Assembly: GCA_017463225.1 (NCBI GenBank)
Contig: JAFTPO010000057.1
Coordinates: 21,447 to 85,446 of the forward strand
Source: Lachnospiraceae bacterium
GTDB lineage: Bacteria > Bacillota > Clostridia > Lachnospirales > Lachnospiraceae
Direction: 5' to 3'
Length of the DNA: 64,000 nt
The notes beneath the pieces were generated by a model, which was not told the DNA's origin, did no database searches, and saw nothing but the letters and a program-made list of their open reading frames with translations. Below, one piece after another: positions 36,321 to 44,050 of the stretch (within the stretch, counting starts at the first letter, position 1; each line of letters begins with the position of its first letter). Position numbers and translations under genes: made by a program.

Positions 36321-37208
36321 TTAATTGTTTTCATCATTGCAATCAAAGCAATTCCCTATATCCGCCAGCTGACAAAGCTGCTTGCAGTCGTAAGGGTCGT
36401 TGGTTTCAAGTGGCTTAATTCCTCTGTTTAAAAGACCGCCATTGACAAAATCTAAGCATAAAGAATTCTCGGTTTGTGTTGTGCTACCCTTAGATACAAC
36501 TGCTTTTCCGTTGTGTGGAAGCTGATACTGGGAGAAGTAAATGGATTTGACTATCAGTGTAAGACCGACAGTGATGGTTCCGTCAACTGTATCTAATGCT
36601 ATAACCTTAGGTATTCCCATAAGATTAAGTCCTTGCTCTAACTGACTGTTTGTAGTTGAGAAGCCTACCACATTAAGAGAAGGTGTAGTCACGTCTCCAC
36701 CTGTGTATACAACTCCGTAAGGAGCGAAGAGGTTGATAACCAATGAGCTCGGATTAGTATCCTCGTCATAGCCTGGATCTGTTATCAGTGCAGGCAGGTA
36801 AACAACCTCCTCAGCGGTAACAGTGCCAAGCAATCTCTTGCAGCAGTCATAAAGCTTAATGGCAAAAGTAACTAAAAGGTTTGTAAGGGTAATTTCGTAA
36901 CAGTTTGGTCTCTGGGCTATAGGCTCCACGGTTACAGCATCCTCACCGGTGGTTGCGAAGGTGATGTCTATAACCTCCGCACTGGCATATACTGCAGTTG
37001 GATAGGTTGTTGGGACGGTGGCAGGAAGTGGAAATGTTCTGCACACATTGATTCCCAGCTCGTCATATACAACGGGAGCAAGTACGGTTAGATACTGAGG
37101 CTCGCCACATTGAGGGTTAATGCAAGCATCCACACAATCGTGGTCAGACAAGCCGCCATTTATCAAATCACTTACGATGACCTTGTTATTGCATCCGCAT
37201 CTTGACAT
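36321..37208 (-). CDS. Cysteine-rich unknown protein with NGGL motifs at both ends
   Basis: 295 residues, no signal peptide, start preceded by GAAAGGA on the minus strand. It begins MSRCGCNNKV and has about 14 cysteines, clustered near both ends (CVDACINPQCG; CKQLCQ, CFDC). The N-terminal VSDLINGGLSDHDC and the C-terminal LDFVNGGLLNRG look like copies of one motif. The middle is hydrophobic/beta in character with Thr/Val-rich strands. This composition recalls clostridial spore-coat or exosporium proteins, but no named family is certain. It lies between a small lipoprotein and the DnaA-box region. Confidence 0.7.
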   Translation of the reverse strand: MSRCGCNNKVIVSDLINGGLSDHDCVDACINPQCGEPQYLTVLAPVVYDELGINVCRTFPLPATVPTTYPTAVYASAEVIDITFATTGEDAVTVEPIAQRPNCYEITLTNLLVTFAIKLYDCCKRLLGTVTAEEVVYLPALITDPGYDEDTNPSSLVINLFAPYGVVYTGGDVTTPSLNVVGFSTTNSQLEQGLNLMGIPKVIALDTVDGTITVGLTLIVKSIYFSQYQLPHNGKAVVSKGSTTQTENSLCLDFVNGGLLNRGIKPLETNDPYDCKQLCQLADIGNCFDCNDENN

Positions 37209-37338
37209 ATTTTTGTTCCTTTCAAATGTGCTTACAATAATATATTCAGAGTAGTGAGAATTGTTGACAGGTAGTGGCAGAGTTTTATGTATTCGCGTTA
37301 TGTAAACCGATAAAACTCGACAAAATGTTACAAAACTA

Positions 37339-37401
37339 TGTTGATAATTATGTGGATAAAGTGGAAAACTTAGAATTTAAGCCATATGTGACTGTGGATA
37401 A
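37339..37401 (+). promoter_or_regulatory. DnaA-box cluster
   Basis: TGTGGATAA, the exact complement of the DnaA box TTATCCACA, occurs at 37351-37359 and 37393-37401 in the same direction, 42 bp apart. A one-mismatch copy TGTTGATAA lies at 37339-37347. A third exact copy is at 37676-37684 inside the next gene. The surrounding sequence is AT-rich. This accounts for much of the 372-bp gene-free stretch 37209-37580; the remainder is the promoter and hairpin listed next. Confidence 0.6.
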
Positions 37402-37448
37402 TATTACAAAAATGTTACACTAAAATGAAGTTTACTTCACATATTTAC

Positions 37449-37519
37449 TTGACATAATATCCGAAAAGGTTTACAATAAAAAATGCGACCCTTTTTTCGA
37501 AAATTCGAAAAGGTTCGCA
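37449..37519 (+). promoter_or_regulatory. Promoter with a hairpin at the transcript start
   Basis: TTGACA (37449-37454), 17-bp spacer, TACAAT (37472-37477). Directly behind it, TGCGACCCTTTTTTCGAA pairs with TTCGAAAAGGTTCGCA (37484-37519, two extra T on one side), so the mRNA would begin with a stable hairpin. It drives the deacetylase and probably the folate genes. Confidence 0.7.
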
Positions 37520-37580
37520 CCATAGAATTTGTATCTGCAGTAAATTATAACACAATATATTGAAATGTAAAGGATTTTTT

Positions 37581-38705
37581 ATGAAAGACCTTAAAGACAT
37601 GGAAATTGAATATTTTGAGGATTTTTCTGAGGAAAATAATACGGATACTCAGGAATTACCATACAACAGAAGAAATGTGGATAACCTAAAAAGGCTTATA
37701 GGTGCATCATTTGTACTTATGTGCTGCATACCTGTGTTTTTCTGTCTTTATCTTATGGTGAAGATGAACAGACTTGATGCAAGGGTGGAGAATTTAAAAG
37801 AGAACATAAGCGTTATGAATCAGGTAGAACAGGTGGCTGTTAAAACAGAGTCTACAGAGGGGATAAGTAAGCAAGATAAGGAACTGTTGGATCAGAGTGC
37901 GGCGGAGGAGCTGGAGAAAACTCCGGGAGAGGCTACAAATGTGCTTATGGGAAGCAGTGAAAGTCAGGATGCTTCTGCAGAGGATATTACTATGTCTTCG
38001 AATATAAGTGATTCTGCTTCAACTGTGAATCAGCCAACTACCACTGAGAGTGAGTCCGTATCTGTTAAGAGTAAGTATAAGGTTTATCTCACCTTTGATG
38101 ATGGACCAAGTATATATACTGATGAGATACTTGATGTTCTCAAAGCAAACGATGTAAAGGCAACCTTCTTTGTGGTGTATAATCCGGATAAGACCTTGTG
38201 GCCTATGTATCAGAGAATCGTGGACGAGGGTCACACTCTGGCTATGCATTCCTACTCTCATGTATATGATGAGATATATTCCAGCGAAGAGGCGTTTAAG
38301 GATGATGTAAGTAGTATTCAAAGCTTCTTGTATGAGCAGACAGGGGTACAGGTAAAATATTACAGATTCCCAGGTGGAAGCTCCAATTCAGTGGGAGATG
38401 TTGACATTCAGGATTTAATGGGTTATTTATATGAGAGTGGTATTACGTATTATGATTGGAATGCACTTTCTGAGGATGCTGTAGACCCAACGTTAACTCC
38501 TGAGGAACTTAATGACAATGTAATGGGCTACGTCAGAGCTAATAATGAGGACTCCATAGTGCTTCTTCACGACCTTGAGAATGCGCCTGGCACAGCGGAG
38601 GGATTACAACAGCTTATAGATACCTTACAGGAAGAGGGCTACCAGATATGCCCTATCGACGATAATACCATACCAGTGCAGCATATTACCTACGAGGGAG
38701 AGTAG
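37581..38705 (+). CDS. Membrane-anchored polysaccharide deacetylase
   Basis: 374 residues from ATG 37581 (TAAAGGA upstream; a TTG 21 bases earlier lacks a site). A cytoplasmic acidic N-terminus, one membrane span (about 38-58), a Ser/Thr/Glu-rich stalk to about 160, then a NodB-type carbohydrate esterase family 4 domain. Motifs: TFDDGPS (catalytic Asp and metal Asp), HSYSH (metal His pair), RFPGGSSN and LLHDLE. It removes N-acetyl groups from peptidoglycan or another surface glycan. It heads the run of folate genes (nine-base gap), a positional link only. Confidence 0.92.
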   Translation: MKDLKDMEIEYFEDFSEENNTDTQELPYNRRNVDNLKRLIGASFVLMCCIPVFFCLYLMVKMNRLDARVENLKENISVMNQVEQVAVKTESTEGISKQDKELLDQSAAEELEKTPGEATNVLMGSSESQDASAEDITMSSNISDSASTVNQPTTTESESVSVKSKYKVYLTFDDGPSIYTDEILDVLKANDVKATFFVVYNPDKTLWPMYQRIVDEGHTLAMHSYSHVYDEIYSSEEAFKDDVSSIQSFLYEQTGVQVKYYRFPGGSSNSVGDVDIQDLMGYLYESGITYYDWNALSEDAVDPTLTPEELNDNVMGYVRANNEDSIVLLHDLENAPGTAEGLQQLIDTLQEEGYQICPIDDNTIPVQHITYEGE

Positions 38706-38714
38706 ATATTAGAT

Positions 38715-39989
38715 ATGGATTATCCGTCAGCTATTAGTTATATAGAAGAAAAGAATAAGCTGGGCATTACGCCCGGCTTAGACAATATAAAGGAGCTTCT
38801 TAATCGTCTGGGGAATCCCCAGGATTCCTGCAAATGTCTTCACATTGGAGGAACTAACGGTAAGGGCTCTATTTTTGCGTTTTTACAGGACATTCTTATG
38901 GAGGCAGGTATGAAGGTTGGAAGATATGTCTCTCCAACTATTATGACATATCTTGAGAGATTTCAGATTAACAAGATTGATATGCTGGAGGAAAGGTTTG
39001 CCTCATACATTTATAAGGTGGAAGAGTCAGTAAGTGCTATGATGGAGGAGGGCTTTTCCAGTCCCAGCGCATTTGAGATAGAGACAGCTGTGGCATTTAT
39101 GTACTTTAAAGATGAAGATGTTGATGTGGCACTTATTGAGTGTGGTATGGGTGGTAAACTAGATGCTACTAATGTAATGACCAGACCATTGGCATCGGTG
39201 TTTGCATCTATAAGTATGGATCATATGACATTTTTAGGAGATACATTGGAAGAGATTGCAGAGAATAAGTCTCATATTATTAAGGAGGGTTCTGTGTGCG
39301 TAGCTCATCCTCAAAGTGACAGGGTGTCAAAGGTATTAAAAAATAGATGTGAGCAGGTTGGCGCAAGCTATATAGAGGTTGATGAGGCGGATGTAGATGT
39401 TGTATCAGAGGCAGTAACAGGCAGTGTGTTTAAATATAAAAACAAGGAATATTCCATAAGTCTTCCGGGTACATTTCAGATAGGAAATGTGTGTACTGCC
39501 ATAGAGATAGCTCATAAGGTATTTCAGCTTGAGGATGATATAATAGCTAGAGCAATTAGGAGCACTAATTGGCTGGGAAGGTTTACAGTAGTAAATCATG
39601 AACCTCTTACTGTTATAGACGGAGCTCACAACGAGAAGGCGTGGAGTGTGCTTAATTCAAGCATTAATAAGTATTTTACAAATAGACAAATTATCTATAT
39701 AATAGGAGTGCTGAAGGATAAGGAATATGACAAAATGGTAGATATACTAAAGGATACTATGTCATATGCCATAGCAATAACACCGAATACTCCGAGAGGC
39801 TTGGATAAGGATATATTATCCGACCTTCTTCTAGTGAATGGTGTTCCTGCTACCACTGCAGAAAGCGCAAAAGAGGCTGTTTCTATGGCCTACGGGATGG
39901 CTGAGCCGGATGATGTTGTTATGATATGCGGTTCCCTTAGCTTTTTGGCAGAATACATTAATTACGATTACAGTAAGCATAAGGAATAG
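38715..39989 (+). CDS. folC: Folylpolyglutamate/dihydrofolate synthase
   Basis: 424-residue Mur-ligase-fold enzyme that adds Glu to dihydropteroate and extends folate polyglutamates. Motifs: IEEKNKLGITPGLDNI, ATP loop HIGGTNGKGS, CGMGGKLDATNV, SMDHMTFLGDTLEEIAENK and VIDGAHN. Length is normal. The start lies nine bases after the deacetylase stop. Together with the following HD, folP and folBK genes it forms a folate operon. Confidence 0.95.
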   Translation: MDYPSAISYIEEKNKLGITPGLDNIKELLNRLGNPQDSCKCLHIGGTNGKGSIFAFLQDILMEAGMKVGRYVSPTIMTYLERFQINKIDMLEERFASYIYKVEESVSAMMEEGFSSPSAFEIETAVAFMYFKDEDVDVALIECGMGGKLDATNVMTRPLASVFASISMDHMTFLGDTLEEIAENKSHIIKEGSVCVAHPQSDRVSKVLKNRCEQVGASYIEVDEADVDVVSEAVTGSVFKYKNKEYSISLPGTFQIGNVCTAIEIAHKVFQLEDDIIARAIRSTNWLGRFTVVNHEPLTVIDGAHNEKAWSVLNSSINKYFTNRQIIYIIGVLKDKEYDKMVDILKDTMSYAIAITPNTPRGLDKDILSDLLLVNGVPATTAESAKEAVSMAYGMAEPDDVVMICGSLSFLAEYINYDYSKHKE

Positions 39990-40005
39990 TGCTTTGGAGA
40001 TTAGA

Positions 40006-40491
40006 ATGAAAAGAATTGACGATATACTTGAACATCCTGAGTTTAAGGAAAATATAAAGCGAATTAATGAAGCAGAGATTGATAGAATATACTGTCTTCA
40101 TGGTATAGAGCATCTGCTGGATGTGGCAAGAATTAGCTATATCATAAATATGGAGGAAAACCTGGGATATAACAAAGAGGTTATATATGCTATGGGTTTA
40201 CTTCATGATATAGGAAGGAACTTAGAATATCAACAGGGCGTATCTCACCACCAAGCCGGGGGAGAGATAGCATTTGAAATCCTTAAGGATGTGGGGTTTT
40301 GTGAAGAAGAATGTAAGATGATATGTCAGGCAATTAAGAATCATAAGGAGCCTATGGATGGAGAGGACAAAAAGTCTCTAAATTATCTTCTTTTTAAGGC
40401 AGATAAACTATCTCGTAACTGTTTTAATTGTAAGGCTTATGACAGCTGTTATTGGGAAGTATCAAAAAAGAATAAAGGTATTACAGTATAA
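40006..40491 (+). CDS. HD-domain hydrolase of the folate operon
   Basis: 161 residues from ATG 40006 (TTGGAG upstream). The HD metal motif is intact: HGIEHLLDVA, LLHDIGR, SHHQAGGEIA and the Asp in LFKADKLSR. The C-terminus carries CFNCKAYDSCYW, a small Cys cluster. HD proteins hydrolyse phosphate esters of nucleotides. The location between folC and folP suggests it may dephosphorylate dihydroneopterin phosphates, a step for which many bacteria lack an assigned enzyme; this is inference from context. Confidence 0.85.
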   Translation: MKRIDDILEHPEFKENIKRINEAEIDRIYCLHGIEHLLDVARISYIINMEENLGYNKEVIYAMGLLHDIGRNLEYQQGVSHHQAGGEIAFEILKDVGFCEEECKMICQAIKNHKEPMDGEDKKSLNYLLFKADKLSRNCFNCKAYDSCYWEVSKKNKGITV

Positions 40492-40505
40492 GAGGAGAAT
40501 GCGGT

Positions 40506-41330
40506 ATGATTATAGGTAAGAAGGAATTTCACGTTGGTAAGAGACCATATATAATGGGAATCCTTAATGTCACACCGGATTCTTTTTCTGATGGTGGACA
40601 GTTTTACAGAGAGGGAGATATATCTGACGTGGATAAAGCACTTAGACATGTGCGGGATATGGTTAATGATGGAGCAGACATAATAGATGTGGGCGGAGAG
40701 TCCACCAGACCGGGACACACACAGATATCTGTGGCAGAGGAAATAGAAAGAACCTGCTTTATAATAGAAGCAATTAAGGAACATTTTAATGTACCGGTGT
40801 CCTTAGATACTTATAAGGCAAAGGTGGCTCAGGCAGGAATACTTGCCGGTGCAGATATGATAAATGATATCTGGGGCTTAAAATATGACGAGGATATGGC
40901 GGCTGTAATTGCTAAGTCAGGGGTGGCCTGCTGCCTGATGCATAATAAAGATAACACCAACTATTATGATCTAATGGATGATATAAAGGACGACCTAAAT
41001 GAAAGTGTAAGAATTGCCTTGGCTGCAGGCATTCCTAGGGATAAGATAATGCTAGACCCAGGTATAGGCTTTGGCAAAACCTATGAGCAAAATGTAAAGG
41101 TTATGAAACACCTTAGCGAGCTTAAAGCCTTAGACTATCCAATCTTACTTGGAACCTCTAGAAAATCCATGATAGGAAACCTTTTAGACCTGCCGGTAGA
41201 AGAAAGAGATGAAGGCACAATGGCTACTTCAGTATACGGATATATGCAGGGTTGCACCTTCTTTAGAGTGCACAACGTAAAGGCAAATTACCGCGCTTTA
41301 AAGACCGTATATGGAATAATGAAAGAGTAG
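40506..41330 (+). CDS. folP: Dihydropteroate synthase
   Basis: 274 residues; joins p-aminobenzoate and hydroxymethyl-dihydropterin pyrophosphate (the sulfonamide target). Motifs: IMGILNVTPDSFSDGG, DIIDVGGESTRPG, VSLDTYKAKVA, MINDIWG, LDPGIGFGKT and GTSRKSMIG. Preceded by AGAGGAG. No transfer signs or second copy. The structured element at 41533-41649 lies between this gene and folBK. Confidence 0.96.
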   Translation: MIIGKKEFHVGKRPYIMGILNVTPDSFSDGGQFYREGDISDVDKALRHVRDMVNDGADIIDVGGESTRPGHTQISVAEEIERTCFIIEAIKEHFNVPVSLDTYKAKVAQAGILAGADMINDIWGLKYDEDMAAVIAKSGVACCLMHNKDNTNYYDLMDDIKDDLNESVRIALAAGIPRDKIMLDPGIGFGKTYEQNVKVMKHLSELKALDYPILLGTSRKSMIGNLLDLPVEERDEGTMATSVYGYMQGCTFFRVHNVKANYRALKTVYGIMKE

Positions 41331-41532
41331 AGATGGTCGCAAAGTTGAAGGGAAAAATTGCAATAAAAATGCAATAAGAATTGCAAGAAGAATATGTAAA
41401 AATGATAGAATAATGTAGTGAAATATGTTAGAATAAAAACAGTATGTGAACGTGAAAATTTTATTGACAAATGCAAGTGATGGATGTTGATAAAGAGCAT
41501 TCTGCAAAAAATATAAAACATAGTACAAACCA
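41331..41532 (+). other. AT-rich leader between folP and the structured RNA
   Basis: Two hundred bases without a gene. Repeated TTGCAA/TGCAATAA words lie at about 41341-41385. A possible promoter TTGACA (41464-41469), 18 bp, TGATAA (41488-41493) lies about 40 bases before the RNA element; its -10 box is poor. No terminator for folP was seen, so the operon may run through. Confidence 0.35.
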
Positions 41533-41649
41533 GGGCTGGGCCAATAAATTATATTCCGACCGCGCCAGGGTAAGGCGGAGCTGACCGTTTTAGTGTCAGC
41601 GAAGCCTTATCCCTAGGCAGGCCGGCCAGTATGTATGCCTGCCCAGCCC
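41533..41649 (+). ncRNA. Structured RNA element, copy 1 (unidentified class)
   Basis: A 117-nt element closed by the perfect 9-bp helix GGGCTGGGC/GCCCAGCCC. Inside are ATTCCGACCGCG, a variable helix (GGGTAAGGC with GCCTTATCCC), the hairpin GCTGAC-CGTTTTAGT-GTCAGC, and CCCTAGGCAGG followed by CGGCCAGTATGT. The same blocks in the same order, closed by different helices, occur at 52756-52880. It is much GC-richer than its surroundings and ends seven bases before the TGAGG ribosome site of folBK, so it could control that gene. Orientation is assumed plus from context. I could not match it to THF, ZTP, FMN, c-di-GMP or guanidine riboswitches. Confidence 0.75.
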
Positions 41650-41666
41650 GTCGCTTGAGGTATAAT

Positions 41667-42497
41667 ATGGACAAAATACTCATTAAGGACTTAGAAATAT
41701 TTGCATACCATGGTGTCTTAGAGGAAGAGAAGCAAAAGGGCCAACCTTTTTTCGTCTCTGCAGAGCTATACCTTGACCTGCGTGAAGCAGGCATTAAGGA
41801 TGACCTCTCTAAGACTGTTAATTATGCCACTGTATGCGAATTGATTAGGGATATTATGACCAGAGAAAAATTCGACCTTATAGAGGCGGTAGCTGAGACA
41901 GTGGCTGGAGCAATACTTCTTAATTACGAGTTAATTAAGGAGGTACATCTTGTTATTAGCAAGCCTAAGGCGCCTATTCCTATGAGCTTTGATACGGTAT
42001 GCGTTGATATTGTCCGCAAGAAGCATATCGCATATCTGGGGCTTGGCTCTAATTTAGGGGACAAGGAGGGGTATCTTGACTTTGCCATAGATCAGCTTAA
42101 TAAGGATGAATATATTAGAGTGAATAAGGTGTCAGAGTACATTGTCACAGAACCATATGGTGATGTGGAGCAGGACGACTTTTTAAATGGGTGTGTGGAG
42201 ATAGAGACGTTGTACACACCTATGGAGCTTCTCAGTGTTATAAATGATATCGAGCAAAGTGCCGGAAGAAAGCGGCTTATACACTGGGGACCTAGAACCC
42301 TAGACATTGATATTCTTTTATATGATAGAGACATAGTAATGGAGGAGAAGCTTAAGATTCCTCATGTAGAGATGACTAAGAGAGAATTTGTGCTTAAGCC
42401 TTTATTTGAGATAGCTCCATTTGCAGTGCATCCAGGGGTGGGAAAGACTGTTATGGAACTGTATGAAACATTAATGGGAGAAGATATAAAACTATAG
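41667..42497 (+). CDS. folBK: FolB-FolK fusion (dihydroneopterin aldolase / HPPK)
   Basis: 276 residues from ATG 41667, six bases after TGAGG; an ATG 36 bases upstream lies within the structured RNA and is rejected. Residues 1-118 are dihydroneopterin aldolase (IKDLEIFAYHGVLEEEKQKG, VNYATVCELI, KPKAPIP). Residues about 120-276 are hydroxymethyl-dihydropterin pyrophosphokinase (LGLGSNLGDKEGYL, DDFLNGCVEIET, WGPRTLDIDILLYD, IPHVEMTKREFVLKPL). Consecutive folate steps are fused, as in several Firmicutes. folE is not in the window. Confidence 0.95.
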   Translation: MDKILIKDLEIFAYHGVLEEEKQKGQPFFVSAELYLDLREAGIKDDLSKTVNYATVCELIRDIMTREKFDLIEAVAETVAGAILLNYELIKEVHLVISKPKAPIPMSFDTVCVDIVRKKHIAYLGLGSNLGDKEGYLDFAIDQLNKDEYIRVNKVSEYIVTEPYGDVEQDDFLNGCVEIETLYTPMELLSVINDIEQSAGRKRLIHWGPRTLDIDILLYDRDIVMEEKLKIPHVEMTKREFVLKPLFEIAPFAVHPGVGKTVMELYETLMGEDIKL

Positions 42498-42514
42498 ATT
42501 TCGGAGGTGGTTAC

Positions 42515-44050
42515 ATGGCATACAAAATGTTCGCAGCTATTTACGTTGGCTCCAACGAGATAGCTATGAGAATATATGAGATTAATGGAAGAAAATCATT
42601 TAAGTCTATCGATAGAGTAAGCCGTATTATAGAGCTTGGTAAGGATACCTACAGCAATGGCTTTTTGGGTACAGACTCCATTAATCAGATATGTGATGTT
42701 CTGAATTCATTTAAGAAGAAAATGAAGGAGTATCAGGTTACAGAGTACAGAGCCTTTGCCACCAGTGCAGTAAGAGAGGCGGAGAATACAGATATAGTTC
42801 TTGATGCTATTAAGCGTAATACCAATCTGGAGGTTAAGGTCTTAAGTAACTCGGAGCAAAGATATATTAACCTTAAGGGCATGGTGGCAAAATATGAGGA
42901 CTTCCACCAGGTGGTTAGCAAGAACACAGCTTTTGTAGATGTAGGTGCAGGTAGTGTTCAGATATCTTTGTTTGACAAAAATAACCTGATAGTAACAGAG
43001 AATATTCCTATCGGTGCAGTTCGAGTAAGAGATTATCTTTCTATGATGGGCTCTAAGTCAGGTCGATTAGATAAGATAATGTCTGAGTACGTGGAGAATG
43101 ATATTGTAACATTTAGAAATATATACCTTAACGATAAAGAGATTAAGAATGTTATTGCCGTAGGTGAGGTTGCCGCATCTATAAAGAAACTGGTGCCGGA
43201 GCTTGGCGTGGGAGACAGGATTAGTAAGGAGCAGTTTGAGGAGCTTTATAAGCTTATAATCGGGCACCATCCTCAGGAGATATCAGAAAAGTATGGTATC
43301 CCTTATGAGAGAGCAACCCTGATGCTGCCTAACATAATTATCTATCAGTCCTTCCTGAATAACTGTAAGGCAGAGGAGATATATTTCCCAAATGTTGACT
43401 TCAATGACGGTATTACAGCTAACTACATGGATGAGGGAAGCAGGGTTGTGTTTGACCATAATTTTGAAGAGGATGTCATAGCTTCTGCTCACAATATTGC
43501 CAGACGATACAGATGCAATAAGAGTCATATAGAACGAATTGCAGATTACGCTCTTAAGATATTTGATGCTGTGAAGAAACCATATGGTATGGGTAAAATT
43601 GAAAGATTACAGCTTCAGATAAGTGCTTTACTTCATGACTGTGGTAACTTCATAAATATGAATGATGCAGCTAAGAATTCTTACTACATCATAGCCAATA
43701 CAGAGATTATAGGCTTCTCTCACAAGGAACGTATGGAGGTTGCTAATATTGTAAAGTACAACACTCATTATCTTCCAGGTAAGAATAAGGTATCTGCGGA
43801 GCTTGATGGCTGTGATTATATGAATATTGCAAAGCTTACTGCCATACTTAGAATTGCAAATGTATTAGATAAGAGCCATACCCAGAAGATAGAGGATTTA
43901 AGCGTTTCGGTAAAGGATAATCAGCTTATTATTACAGCAAGCACCTATGAGGATATAGCTCTTGAGGCAGGACTTTTTGAGTCAAGAGCAGATTTCTTTG
44001 AGAAGATATATGGTATAAGACCTATTCTAAGACAAAGGAGGACTGTATAA
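42515..44050 (+). CDS. ppx: Ppx/GppA exopolyphosphatase with HD domain
   Basis: 511 residues. The N-terminal 300 are the Ppx/GppA actin-like phosphatase domain (YVGSNEIAMRIYEI, ATSAVREAEN, FVDVGAGSVQISLF, IPIGAVRVRDYL); the last 200 hold an HD-type helical domain (LLHDCGNFINMND, SHKERMEVANIVKYN). It releases phosphate from polyphosphate ends, or acts on pppGpp. The motif DVGAGS replaces the common D-x-GGGS. It is immediately followed by ppk1 with no gap, so synthesis and breakdown of polyphosphate are co-ordered. Confidence 0.92.
   Translation: MAYKMFAAIYVGSNEIAMRIYEINGRKSFKSIDRVSRIIELGKDTYSNGFLGTDSINQICDVLNSFKKKMKEYQVTEYRAFATSAVREAENTDIVLDAIKRNTNLEVKVLSNSEQRYINLKGMVAKYEDFHQVVSKNTAFVDVGAGSVQISLFDKNNLIVTENIPIGAVRVRDYLSMMGSKSGRLDKIMSEYVENDIVTFRNIYLNDKEIKNVIAVGEVAASIKKLVPELGVGDRISKEQFEELYKLIIGHHPQEISEKYGIPYERATLMLPNIIIYQSFLNNCKAEEIYFPNVDFNDGITANYMDEGSRVVFDHNFEEDVIASAHNIARRYRCNKSHIERIADYALKIFDAVKKPYGMGKIERLQLQISALLHDCGNFINMNDAAKNSYYIIANTEIIGFSHKERMEVANIVKYNTHYLPGKNKVSAELDGCDYMNIAKLTAILRIANVLDKSHTQKIEDLSVSVKDNQLIITASTYEDIALEAGLFESRADFFEKIYGIRPILRQRRTV

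Noticed and set aside
37209-37580. Replication origin
   Set aside because: DnaA boxes are present, but dnaA, dnaN, recF and gyr genes and a clear unwinding element are absent.
41533-41649. Identification of the element as a tetrahydrofolate riboswitch
   Set aside because: The folate context is tempting, but the conserved blocks do not match the THF aptamer as I know it, and the second copy has no folate gene next to it.
41549-41794. Minus-strand 81-residue frame over the RNA copy 1 and folBK start
   Set aside because: It overlaps folBK antisense and the RNA helices, with no start signals.
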